From Longibacter salinarum (lineage in GTDB: Bacteria > Bacteroidota > Rhodothermia > Rhodothermales > Salinibacteraceae), in contig NZ_PDEQ01000004.1 of NCBI RefSeq assembly GCF_002554795.1, positions 62,001 to 126,000 on the forward strand: a stretch of DNA of 64,000 nucleotides, in the 5' to 3' direction. Under the pieces are notes generated by a model that was not told the DNA's origin, did no database searches, and saw only the letters and a list, made by a program, of their open reading frames with translations. Below are positions 17,421 to 24,737 of this stretch, piece by piece (position 1 is the first letter of the stretch; every line of letters starts with the position of its first letter). The translations under genes were made by a program, and so were the position numbers.

Positions 17421-18608
17421 TTATGCCGGTTCGGCCACCCGCCGGGCCGATGCATGCGCCATGCTGCCCACCGGGGCCTGTGCTCGAGCCCCTCCCGTTC
17501 CACGGCGCAGGACACGCCGGGCCTCGTCTCGGCCAGAAGAAGTGAGCCGAAGCCGCTCGTCCTCTACCGTTAGCCAGTCGCGCTCATCTGCATAGTCAAC
17601 GGTCTTTTCCGCCGCGTCTGCCGTCCATCCGAAGTGCTCTTGCAGGTGGCGGGACCTATTCTCGATCGCCTCCTCCGGCGTGTCCTCGTGATGGAACAGG
17701 TGAACCAGCAGCATCTGCGCCGCGAACACCCATTTCTGCCGTCTTCTGCGTCGCCACGAGGCAACGATGCCGCGCTCCGGCGAAAACAGGAACGTGAGAC
17801 CGAAGGCGACGCCGATGCAGCCCGCCATGGAGCCGGCGATCGATACGTCCAGCACGTGAGCGACCCAGTATCCGGCGATAGCACATGCTGCACCGATCCC
17901 CACACTTCCGCCGAGCATCACCGGCAGCCGATCCGTCAAGAGGTAGGCTGCGGCGGGAGGACCGACGAACATCGCGACGACGAGAATGGAGCCGACGACG
18001 TCGAACGCCGCGACCGCCGTCATGGAGACGACGCTCATCAGTCCGTAGTGCAGCAGTCCGGGCGCGAGTCCGAGCGCCGCGGCAAGTGCCGGGTCGAAGG
18101 TCGAACATTTGAGTTCCTTGTAGAACGCCCCGATGAAGGCGGCCGACAGCAAGAAGACGCCGCCGGACACGTACAACCCGCGCGGCCCGACATCGGCCCC
18201 GAATAGCATCATGCGATCGAAGGGAGCAAATGCCAGTTCGCCGAGCAAAACAACATCTGCATCGAGGTGCACGTCGCCCGCAAAGCGGCTGATGAGGACC
18301 ACGCCGATGCTGAAGAGCGCGGGAAAGACGAGCCCGATCGCGGCATCCTCCTTTACGAGCTTGGTGTCGCGTATGACCTCGACGAGAAAGACCGTGAGAA
18401 CGCCCGTCGCGGCCGCGGCGATCACCAGGAAGGGCGAGCTCAGGTTTTCCGTCAGAAAAAAGCCGACAACGATGCCGGGAAGGATCGCGTGACTGATCGC
18501 ATCCGTCATCATCCCCATCTTACGGAGAATCAGAAACGATCCCGGAAGAGCGCAGGCAGCGGCCGTCATCACGGCCACAAGTTGAATGTCGAACTGTGCG
18601 GAGGTCAT
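17421..18608 (-). CDS. metal ABC permease fused to DtxR-like domain
   Basis: The second permease of a Mn/Zn/Fe (TroCD/MntB-type, ABC-3 family) importer. About residues 1-285 form eight to nine hydrophobic segments with family features such as GMMTDAISHAILPGIVVGF and DVVGSILVVAMFVGPPAAAYLL. Residues from about 305 to 385 are soluble: MLLVHLFHHEDTPEEAI, ENRSRHLQEHFGWTADAAEK, then LTVEDERLRLTSSGRDEARRV, the layout of a DtxR/MntR-type winged helix with part of the dimerisation region. Such fusions are known in Bacteroidota; they may sense metal in the cytoplasm. It is the last gene of the operon, 96 bases after the other permease. Confidence 0.92.
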   Translation of the reverse strand: MTSAQFDIQLVAVMTAAACALPGSFLILRKMGMMTDAISHAILPGIVVGFFLTENLSSPFLVIAAAATGVLTVFLVEVIRDTKLVKEDAAIGLVFPALFSIGVVLISRFAGDVHLDADVVLLGELAFAPFDRMMLFGADVGPRGLYVSGGVFLLSAAFIGAFYKELKCSTFDPALAAALGLAPGLLHYGLMSVVSMTAVAAFDVVGSILVVAMFVGPPAAAYLLTDRLPVMLGGSVGIGAACAIAGYWVAHVLDVSIAGSMAGCIGVAFGLTFLFSPERGIVASWRRRRRQKWVFAAQMLLVHLFHHEDTPEEAIENRSRHLQEHFGWTADAAEKTVDYADERDWLTVEDERLRLTSSGRDEARRVLRRGTGGARAQAPVGSMAHASARRVAEPA

Positions 18609-18704
18609 GCTGAGTGCAACCAGTTACCGGTGTACGAAAGCGCCACGACCAGGTCTTCAGAAGCAAATACTGCGTGTTTGTTAAATCCAGTTGGGCTCGC
18701 GAGG

Positions 18705-19562
18705 CTACACCCTTTGCCTACGTCGATACCAGCGGAAAACGAGTCCGCGGTGCGGCGCGAGGAGCATCGAGACGGCAACGATCACCGTAGCGCAGAGGAC
18801 GATGGTCGGCCCGGTGGGTAGGTTTGCCGTTGCGCTGCTGAGGAGTGCACCCGCAACCCCTGCCATGGCGCCGAATGCCGTGGACAGCCCCATCATTACG
18901 CCGAGGCGGTCGGTCCACTGGCGTGCGGCGGCCGCGGGAGCAACGATCATCGCGCTCATCAGGACGACACCAACGGCCTGAAGCCCAATCACGATGGCAA
19001 TCACGGTAAGCGTGGTGAGCCCGACGTCAATCGCCCTCATCGGGAAGCCCAGACTCTTGCCGAACGCCTCGTCGAAAGCCAGCAACTTGAACTCCTTCCA
19101 AAACAGCCCGACGCCCGCGAGAGCAACGGCGCCAAGCCCGGCCATCGTAATCACATCCGACGTAATGAGCGCCGCGGCCTGTCCGAAGAGAAACGTATCG
19201 AGTCCCGCTTGTCCCGCATCTGGCTGTCCCTGAATGTACGTCAGAAGTACCAGGCCAATGCCGAAGAAGACGGACAGGACGAGCGCGAGGGCGCCGTCGT
19301 ATTTCACGCGCGAACGGCGAACGATCGCCATGACCGCGAGGGTAGCGAGCCAGCCCGTCCCGGCCGCGCCTGCCATCAGCACGAGCGGAAGCTTGGACTG
19401 GGTGACAAGATAGGCGACCGCAATCCCCGGCAGTGCGGCATGCGACATAGCGTCCCCGATGAGACTCTGCCCCCGGAGAACGGCGTAGACCCCGAGCGCA
19501 CCACTCACGGCGCCCAGGGTGGCTGCCCCCATCGCTACGGTTCGAAGCGTGTAATCTAACAT
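18705..19562 (-). CDS. metal ABC transporter permease
   Basis: The first permease of the importer, 285 residues, ABC-3 family. Features include the N-terminal GQSLIGDAMSHAALPGIAVAY, equivalent to the segment in the second permease, and LQAVGVVLMSAMIVAPAAAARQW near the end of the membrane domain. It lacks the soluble C-terminal domain of its partner, so the two presumably form an asymmetric heterodimer in the inner membrane. An array of TTCAGGG-like heptamers and a 157-bp inverted-repeat element fill the 220-base gap between this gene and the ATPase gene, an unusual interruption of an otherwise tight operon. Confidence 0.94.
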   Translation of the reverse strand: MLDYTLRTVAMGAATLGAVSGALGVYAVLRGQSLIGDAMSHAALPGIAVAYLVTQSKLPLVLMAGAAGTGWLATLAVMAIVRRSRVKYDGALALVLSVFFGIGLVLLTYIQGQPDAGQAGLDTFLFGQAAALITSDVITMAGLGAVALAGVGLFWKEFKLLAFDEAFGKSLGFPMRAIDVGLTTLTVIAIVIGLQAVGVVLMSAMIVAPAAAARQWTDRLGVMMGLSTAFGAMAGVAGALLSSATANLPTGPTIVLCATVIVAVSMLLAPHRGLVFRWYRRRQRV

Positions 19563-19567
19563 CGTTT

Positions 19568-19610
19568 GGGTTCAGAGTTCACGGTTCAGGGTTCAGGGTT
19601 CAGGGTTCAT
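19568..19610. repeat. heptamer array (GGTTCAG), left of inverted-repeat element
   Basis: Six 7-bp units close to GGTTCAG, starting six bases before the permease start codon (on that gene's strand CTGAACC units lead into ATG). It continues on the other side of the element at 19771, implying one array split by insertion. Confidence 0.95.
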
Positions 19611-19767
19611 AACCTGTTTGGCGGATTAGTCGCTAAGAAGTACGTACCGCCATTCATGTATATTGTATACCGGAGATCAACGAAGCCTGGTGTGGCGAGC
19701 GTCGCAGGGACCGACCATCGAGAGGTCCGTACGTTTGGATCGCCTAAGGCTGTCCGCCAAACAGGTT
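19611..19767. repeat. 157-bp inverted-repeat element, copy 1
   Basis: Bounded by a perfect 15-bp inverted repeat AACCTGTTTGGCGGA (19611-19625 and 19753-19767). The interior holds a hairpin GGACC...GGTCC and no protein gene. A diverged second copy lies at 21831-22028. It interrupts a GGGTTCA heptamer array inside the metal importer operon. It could be a MITE-like non-autonomous element or a structured RNA; no transposase is visible. Confidence 0.8.
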
Positions 19768-19770
19768 TTT

Positions 19771-19791
19771 AGAGTTCAGGGTTCAGGGTTG
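19771..19791. repeat. heptamer array (GGGTTCA), right of inverted-repeat element
   Basis: Two clear and one partial 7-bp unit in phase with the style of the left array. The ATPase stop codon (19783-19785 on the plus strand, TGA on the minus) lies inside a CCCTGAA unit. Confidence 0.9.
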
Positions 19792-20523
19792 TGCTTCTTC
19801 ATTGACGGTGTGGCCTCGGTAGGTTCGCTGGATGGTCTCTTCGGTGAACACCTCGCTGACCTTTCCGGCGGCGACGCAACGCACATTCAACAGCATAACG
19901 GCGTCAAAATATTCTTCGATCGTCTGCAGGTCGTGGTGGACGACGAGAACCGTTGTGCCATTCTCTCGGAGTTCGCGAAGCAGGTCGATCACCGTCCGCT
20001 CGGTCGTTGCGTCAACGCCCTGAAGCGGTTCGTCCATGAAGTACAGATCCGCCTCCTGAACCAGAGCGCGTGCGAGAAAGACACGTTGCTGCTGCCCGCC
20101 CGAGAGCTGGCTGATTTGCCGATCCGCGAAGTCGAGCATGCCCACACGATCGAGCGCCTCGCGTGCCTGTTCACGCTCCTTCGCGCCGGGTCGCCGAAAC
20201 CACCCGAGCTGACCGTACAGTCCCATCATAACGACGTCGAGCGCGCTGGTCGGAAAGTCCCAATCCACCGTTCCCCGCTGCGGAACGTAACCAACCCGGT
20301 CGCGGACCTCGTCGTACGGCTCGCCAAACATCCGTACTTCACCTGCAGCAGCATCGACCAACCCCAGCAGCGCCTTGATGAACGTGGTTTTGCCGGCACC
20401 GTTTGGCCCGACAATAGCCATCAACGTCCCTTCAGGAACGGTCAGATCAATATCCCAGAGCACCGGTTGCTCGCGATACGCAACCGTGAGATCGCGGACG
20501 GTAAGTGCGGGCGTTTTGGACAT
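19783..20523 (-). CDS. metal ABC transporter ATP-binding protein
   Basis: The ATPase of the Mn/Zn/Fe importer, 246 residues. Walker A is [16 protein letters not shown], the Q-loop region is [15 protein letters not shown] (a phrase typical of MntA/TroB/SitB-type ATPases), the signature is [15 protein letters not shown], Walker B is [14 protein letters not shown] and the switch histidine is in TVLVVHHDL. It is cytoplasmic, coupled to the two permeases encoded downstream. It starts 45 bases after the binding-protein gene ends. The [21 protein letters not shown] segment favours manganese or iron over a purely zinc system, but this is only suggestive. Confidence 0.95.
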   Translation of the reverse strand: MSKTPALTVRDLTVAYREQPVLWDIDLTVPEGTLMAIVGPNGAGKTTFIKALLGLVDAAAGEVRMFGEPYDEVRDRVGYVPQRGTVDWDFPTSALDVVMMGLYGQLGWFRRPGAKEREQAREALDRVGMLDFADRQISQLSGGQQQRVFLARALVQEADLYFMDEPLQGVDATTERTVIDLLRELRENGTTVLVVHHDLQTIEEYFDAVMLLNVRCVAAGKVSEVFTEETIQRTYRGHTVNEEAQP

Positions 20524-20568
20524 GCTTGACCGGAAGTCAGAGGAAAATACGGGCCGTAGGCACGTGGT

Positions 20569-21546
20569 TTAGGGAGCAAGCGTATCGGCTGGAACGGGCG
20601 AAAGGGCCGTCGTCACGGTTTTCACGTTGCTTCGGAGCATCCCGGTGTAGCTCTCAGCCGGTGTACCCGGGCTTCCGAGTGCGTCCCCGTACAGCGTTCC
20701 CCCGATTGCCACGTCGAACCCTTTAGCCCGAACCGCCTCCCGTACAGCCTCGATTCCCCGGCGCGGGATGCTCGACTCGACGAAGATCGCCGGGATCTCT
20801 CGCTCGGCGACGAAGGTAGCCAGGTTCTGCACGTCGGCCGTGCCCGCCTCGGATGCCGTGCTGATCCCCTGGAGACCACGCACCTCGAAGCCATAAGCTC
20901 GACCGAAATACCGAAACGCATCGTGGGAGGTGATCAGCACGCGCTTGTCTTCCTGCACCCGCTGGATCATGGACTTCAGTTCTACATCGAGCTGATTCAG
21001 AGTGTCGGCATACGCTGCAGCCCGATTGCGGTAGTATTGCGCTCGTGCTGTATCGATCGCGGCCAGTTCGTTGGATACGTGTCGAGCCGCGCGAGCCCAT
21101 AGCTGGGCGTCCATCCAGACGTGCGGATCGAAGTTGCCGGCGTAATCGGGCGACGAGAGCAGAAGCGAATCGGGCATGGCCTCTCGTGCGACAGCCGTCG
21201 TCGGCTGGCCACGCTGCTTCATCTCTGCGAACACGTCCGTCATCTTGCCCTCCAGGTCCAGCCCGTTGTACACGATGAGATCCGCGCTGGCCATGGCCGT
21301 CACATCTCCCTCACTGGCCTTGTACAGATGAGGATCGACGCCAGGCCCCATGAGCCCCTCGACGGAGACGCTATCCCCTCCGACACTCCGGACCAGGTCC
21401 GCGAGAATACTAGTGGTCGCCACCACGCGAGGGTTGTCATTTTCCGACCTCTCGCCGTCTACACACCCGGTCCAGAGAAAAACAGAGACGATGACCATCA
21501 TCACAACACGGAAAAGCGATGACGGCAATCGGAGCAGACCACTCAT
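20569..21546 (-). CDS. metal-binding lipoprotein of ABC importer (ZnuA/TroA family)
   Basis: The substrate-binding protein, 325 residues, first gene of the operon. The N-terminal hydrophobic segment ends with lipobox LWTGC, so it is lipid-anchored in the periplasm. Metal ligands of the cluster A-I family are seen: histidine in GVDPHLYKAS, histidine in NFDPHVWMDA, histidine in LITSHDAFRYF and an acid near IFVESSIPRRG. There is no long histidine-rich loop, which is more usual for Mn/Fe binders than for ZnuA. The longest frame begins with TTG; ATG 21546 gives the standard lipoprotein start. A DtxR/MntR-like palindrome lies 70 bases upstream. Confidence 0.94.
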   Translation of the reverse strand: MSGLLRLPSSLFRVVMMVIVSVFLWTGCVDGERSENDNPRVVATTSILADLVRSVGGDSVSVEGLMGPGVDPHLYKASEGDVTAMASADLIVYNGLDLEGKMTDVFAEMKQRGQPTTAVAREAMPDSLLLSSPDYAGNFDPHVWMDAQLWARAARHVSNELAAIDTARAQYYRNRAAAYADTLNQLDVELKSMIQRVQEDKRVLITSHDAFRYFGRAYGFEVRGLQGISTASEAGTADVQNLATFVAEREIPAIFVESSIPRRGIEAVREAVRAKGFDVAIGGTLYGDALGSPGTPAESYTGMLRSNVKTVTTALSPVPADTLAP

Positions 21547-21615
21547 ACGGAAGGAGACCAATCTTAACAGGAGGTAAACGAGCGGGACAGAATAGCACGA
21601 CGTAAGAGCCCCATG

Positions 21616-21633
21616 TTTTAGCCCTGTCTAAAA
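21616..21633. promoter_or_regulatory. DtxR/MntR-like operator of metal importer
   Basis: An 18-bp palindrome, TTTTAG-CCCTGT-CTAAAA, with matching arms and C/G symmetry in the centre (TTTTAGxCxxGxCTAAAA). It is 70 bases before the binding-protein ATG. The form resembles operators of DtxR-family metalloregulators such as MntR, TroR and IdeR. It is the only such site noticed; the regulator gene is not in the window. Confidence 0.6.
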
Positions 21634-21830
21634 ATAGTGTTTCACACAGCGAAACGTTGGTGCCGTTTATGCCCTGCGTGCAACCAAGGACCACTCTCCG
21701 GACACGTTGCCGCATCAGGTTCTCGCACATGCGCAGATGAACGCACCAGAATAAGAGATTGCAAAGCGTTCACGAAACGGGAAATATTTGGGGGATGGGG
21801 CGTCATACTACGCGACACTTGCGCGGTTAA

Positions 21831-22028
21831 ATCCTATTTGGCGGATGGATCGCGAAACGTAACCGTGACCGTTCATGTCTATTGGCAGGCCCGATGGTGA
21901 TCCCTTGGCACGGACGCAGTAGAAACCGTGCGCGAAGTCAACGAGACCTAGTCATGTGAAGACACCGAGGGCCGACCGTCGGAAGGTCCGTCCTTCGGGA
22001 TGACCGAAGGCTGTCCGCCAAACACGTT
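21831..22028. repeat. 198-bp inverted-repeat element, copy 2
   Basis: Ends match the terminal inverted repeat of copy 1 (ATCCTATTTGGCGGA at left, TCCGCCAAACACGTT at right, with the inner nine bases perfectly paired). Shared interior stretches include TTCATGTxTATTG, TCAACGA, CCGACCxTCGxxAGGTCCGT and AAGGCTGTCCGCCAAACA. It has an extra perfect hairpin CCTTCGG-GATGA-CCGAAGG. It ends about 75 bases before the thioredoxin start. Confidence 0.75.
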
Positions 22029-22103
22029 TTTAACGTCACCTCTCCGCACGTATGCGTGTCGGAGGATTTGCCCTATCCTCTATCGACGTAATTCCATCGA
22101 GCT

Positions 22104-22916
22104 ATGAGTTACGAAGTCCAGGATTTCCAGACCGATGTCATCGACGCCAGTTACGACCAGCCGGTCCTGGTCGACTTCTGGGCTCCCTGGTGTGGCCCAT
22201 GCCGCCAGCTCGGCCCGGCGCTCGAAGACCTCGCCGACGAAGCCGATTCGTGGTCCCTCGTCAAGGTGAACACGGACGACAATCCATCCGAGTCTCGGAA
22301 ATACGGGGTCCGAGGCATTCCAAACGTGAAGCTATTCGTTGATGGGACCGTAGAAGCAGAGTTTACCGGGGCTCTCCCCCGGCACGCCATTCAGAAGTGG
22401 CTGGACGAACATCTTCCCAACGAAACGACCGCACGCATTCGTGAAGCGCGGCAGGCGCTCGAATCTGGTGACGAAGAGAAGGCTGTTCGTCTGTTGGAGG
22501 ATGTCGTTGACCAGAACGGCGACCACCCCGAGGCAAAAGTGGTGATGGCGCGGGCCCTGATCTTCGAGGATCCGGAACGCGCCAAGACACTCGCTGACGC
22601 GGCCGATGTCGCCGACCCGACGCTCCGACAGACCCGCGAGGCGGTCCAAATGGTCGCGCGCCTCGTCCACCTTGCCGACGCCCCCGACGATCTCCCAGAC
22701 GATCCCGCACGCGAGGCGTATTTGAAGGGTGCTCGCGCCCTCGCCGATAAACAATTTGACACGGCCGTCCAGCACCTCATTGAGGCGGTCCAGGTCAATC
22801 GTCACTTCGATGACGACGGTCCGCGGCGTGCGTGCATTGCGCTATTTACGCTACTCGGACCGCAACACGCGGTCACGCAGAAACACCGACGCAGATTCGA
22901 CATGGCGCTCTATTAG
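22104..22916 (+). CDS. thioredoxin with C-terminal TPR-like region (YbbN/CnoX-like)
   Basis: A 270-residue cytoplasmic protein. Residues 1-108 are a thioredoxin domain with the active site WAPWCGPC (cysteines at 30 and 33) and the cis-proline loop YGVRGIPNVKLF. Residues 110-270 are helical repeats (ARIREARQALESGDEEKAV, LIFEDPERAKTLADAADV, AREAYLKGARALADKQFD) like the tetratricopeptide part of YbbN/CnoX, a chaperone-linked redox protein that holds clients for GroEL. Retention of both cysteines suggests redox activity. Promoter and any regulation lie in the 5' spacer, which contains the inverted-repeat element. Confidence 0.93.
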   Translation: MSYEVQDFQTDVIDASYDQPVLVDFWAPWCGPCRQLGPALEDLADEADSWSLVKVNTDDNPSESRKYGVRGIPNVKLFVDGTVEAEFTGALPRHAIQKWLDEHLPNETTARIREARQALESGDEEKAVRLLEDVVDQNGDHPEAKVVMARALIFEDPERAKTLADAADVADPTLRQTREAVQMVARLVHLADAPDDLPDDPAREAYLKGARALADKQFDTAVQHLIEAVQVNRHFDDDGPRRACIALFTLLGPQHAVTQKHRRRFDMALY

Positions 22917-22986
22917 GGTGCCCCCGGAAAGAGACATCCACTCGTTGCTTCGTCTTCTGCCATCGATGCTGTCCGATGGGCGGTGA

Positions 22987-24129
22987 CTACTCTTCGATCG
23001 CGCCACCACAGCCGCTCCCCGCACCGGCTGTGCAGCCGTAGCAGTGTCGCGCCGTTCGGATGCTGTGCTGCTTCCAGTCCTCGAGATTAAAGTCGTCGAC
23101 GTGGGGCCGAACGCCGTCGGGCAGGTCCATCGTCATCTCGAGTTGCTGGTTGAAATCGCAGTCGTACAGCGTGCCGTCCCACGCCACGGACAGCGTATTG
23201 CGGCACATGAGTCCAGCAATCGTGCCCGGGTTAAATGCGTTCACCAGCCGCTGCATGTAGGCTTCCGTCTGCCCTTTCTCCAGAAGCCACTCGAGGTAGC
23301 GCGACATCGGCATGTTGTTCAGCGCGAGCAGGCGATCGAAGGTCACGTCGTGGTTGCGGTCGAGCGCCTCCTTCCACTCTCGTTCGAGCGATGCCTGATT
23401 TCCTGCCAGAAACGCGCCAACAGGATTCGTAACGAGTGTGAGCAACCGGTCGGGATCGCCCTGTCCATAACCAGCCTCGTTCAAGGCGTGAAGGGCTTTG
23501 ATGGACTTCCGGTACGTTCCCGACCCTCGCTGGGCATCGGTGTTGAACTCCCGATAATGCGGCAGCGAGCAAACGACCTCAACGTTCCGCTCGGCAAACC
23601 ACTCGGGGAGGTGCTGATACGGTCGCGTGGTGAGGATCGTCAGGTTGCAACGGTCGATCACGTGGAGCCCGCGGTCCACACACGCCTGGACGAGATACTC
23701 GAAGTGCGGATTGAGCTCGGGCGCCCCTCCTGTCAGGTCGACGGTATGCGCCCCCGATCGGTCGATTGCCCGGAGGCAGGCATCGACGGTTTCACGATCC
23801 ATGTTCTCCTCCGTTCGGTCGGGCCCGGAGTCCACGTGGCAATGCCGGCACGTCATGTTGCACAGCTTGCCGAGATTGATTTGAAAGATCTCGAGCTCGG
23901 ACGGCTGCAGATTTTCCCATCCGGATGCCTCGAGATCCGCGTCGAAATCGCCGGTTCCGGTCGGCCCACCCTTCACTTCAACAGCATTGAGCGCTCGGAA
24001 CTGCGCCTCCGGGCTGGAGAGCGGCTCACGCCGGTAGCGCAGACTGGTCGTCGGTCGAGGCCCATCGACCCGCTCGGTGTGACCATCTCCAACAATGACA
24101 TCCAGCGGAATGAAAGCGTTCTCAGACAT
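22987..24129 (-). CDS. arsS: arsenosugar biosynthesis radical SAM protein
   Basis: A 380-residue radical SAM enzyme. The cluster motif is in NLGKLCNMTCRHCHVDSGPD (CxxxCxxC), followed by DLTGGAPELNPHF, where GGAPE replaces the usual GGEP, a hallmark of the ArsS group. The C-terminal part (GLMCRNTLSVAWDGTLYDCDFNQ, then HCYGCTAGAGSGCGGAIEE) supplies further cysteines as in the DUF3641 domain. ArsS is proposed to form the arsenic-ribose C-As bond in arsenosugars. Some homologues carry selenocysteine in the C-terminal motif; here all positions are cysteine or alanine. The peroxidase-like gene typical of this group lies directly upstream, 52 bases away. Confidence 0.88.
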   Translation of the reverse strand: MSENAFIPLDVIVGDGHTERVDGPRPTTSLRYRREPLSSPEAQFRALNAVEVKGGPTGTGDFDADLEASGWENLQPSELEIFQINLGKLCNMTCRHCHVDSGPDRTEENMDRETVDACLRAIDRSGAHTVDLTGGAPELNPHFEYLVQACVDRGLHVIDRCNLTILTTRPYQHLPEWFAERNVEVVCSLPHYREFNTDAQRGSGTYRKSIKALHALNEAGYGQGDPDRLLTLVTNPVGAFLAGNQASLEREWKEALDRNHDVTFDRLLALNNMPMSRYLEWLLEKGQTEAYMQRLVNAFNPGTIAGLMCRNTLSVAWDGTLYDCDFNQQLEMTMDLPDGVRPHVDDFNLEDWKQHSIRTARHCYGCTAGAGSGCGGAIEE

Positions 24130-24181
24130 ACAGTAACGAAGCGAAAATCGCGCAGGTAGAGAGAAATGGAAAAACGTAGGA

Positions 24182-24517
24182 CTACATCATTTTCTCCTTG
24201 ACCTGATCGAGCATCTGAACGCCGTGGACGAGGGACGCACCGCCGCGGATGGCCGTGGCCACGTGCACCGCCTCTGTCATCTGTTCGAGATCGGCCCCTT
24301 TCTCGAGGCAATCATCGGTGTACGCATCGATGCAGTAGGGGCACTGCACCGTATGGGAAACGGCAAGCGCAATCAGCGCTTTCTCTCGCGCTGTCAGAGC
24401 ACCATCTTCGAAAACCGAGCCGTAGTACTCGAAAAACTTTTTGGCCAACTCAGGGCTTCCTTCCTCAATCTCACCAAATCGCGGAAGATGGTCGGGCTTG
24501 TAATACGAATCAGACAT
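24182..24517 (-). CDS. arsenosugar biosynthesis-associated peroxidase-like protein
   Basis: A 111-residue AhpD/carboxymuconolactone decarboxylase-fold protein. The redox motif is QCPYCIDAY (CxxC with the following histidine replaced by Asp-Ala-Tyr), after EKALIALAVSHTV. This subfamily is commonly encoded next to arsS and is named for that association; its exact reaction is unsettled. It is the first gene of the pair. The 5' leader is C-rich on the mRNA and includes a 14-base word shared with another leader in this window (see 48271-48284). Confidence 0.88.
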   Translation of the reverse strand: MSDSYYKPDHLPRFGEIEEGSPELAKKFFEYYGSVFEDGALTAREKALIALAVSHTVQCPYCIDAYTDDCLEKGADLEQMTEAVHVATAIRGGASLVHGVQMLDQVKEKMM

Positions 24518-24540
24518 AGATCGGGTGTTGGAGACGTTGG

Positions 24541-24554
24541 AGGTGCGAGGGCAA
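24541..24554 (-). repeat. shared 14-base leader word, copy 1
   Basis: AGGTGCGAGGGCAA on the plus strand, 24 bases before the peroxidase-like start. The same 14 bases occur at 48271-48284 before another start codon. Confidence 0.8.
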
Positions 24555-24737
24555 TGAGTCTGTAGCAGGAGAGTCGCCGACGTTACACGGGCGAACCTGC
24601 TGAACCTGCAAAGGCAACATACCGTCTTCGCGCGCCGGTGTCCAGTTCAGTTTGTGACCGACTGGTGCTCACAGCCGAATCGGAAACCTACAGGTGGAGT
24701 GCGAACGGTTCGAGCTTCAGACAAGCACTCGGACCGT
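24555..24737. other. intergenic, no feature seen
   Basis: About 180 bases between the ABC transporter stop and the arsenosugar operon leader. No gene or clear terminator was recognised. Confidence 0.4.

Larger units (their letters stand above)
21547..22103. other. divergent intergenic region with metal operator and repeat element
   Basis: About 560 bases between the metal importer and the thioredoxin gene. It contains the palindrome at 21616-21633 and copy 2 of the inverted-repeat element (21831-22028). The stretch 21640-21830 has no recognised content. Confidence 0.6.

Noticed and set aside
19568-19610. Telomere-like GGTTCAG repeats
   Set aside because: Superficial likeness to TTAGGG-type repeats; it is internal to an operon and belongs to the period-7 arrays with varied unit sequence.
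20569-21546. Strict zinc (ZnuA) assignment for the binding protein
   Set aside because: The histidine-rich loop typical of ZnuA is missing; the metal was left open between Mn, Fe and Zn.
23044-24159. 371-codon plus-strand open frame opposite arsS
   Set aside because: Antisense to a radical SAM gene with intact motifs; no independent coding signal.
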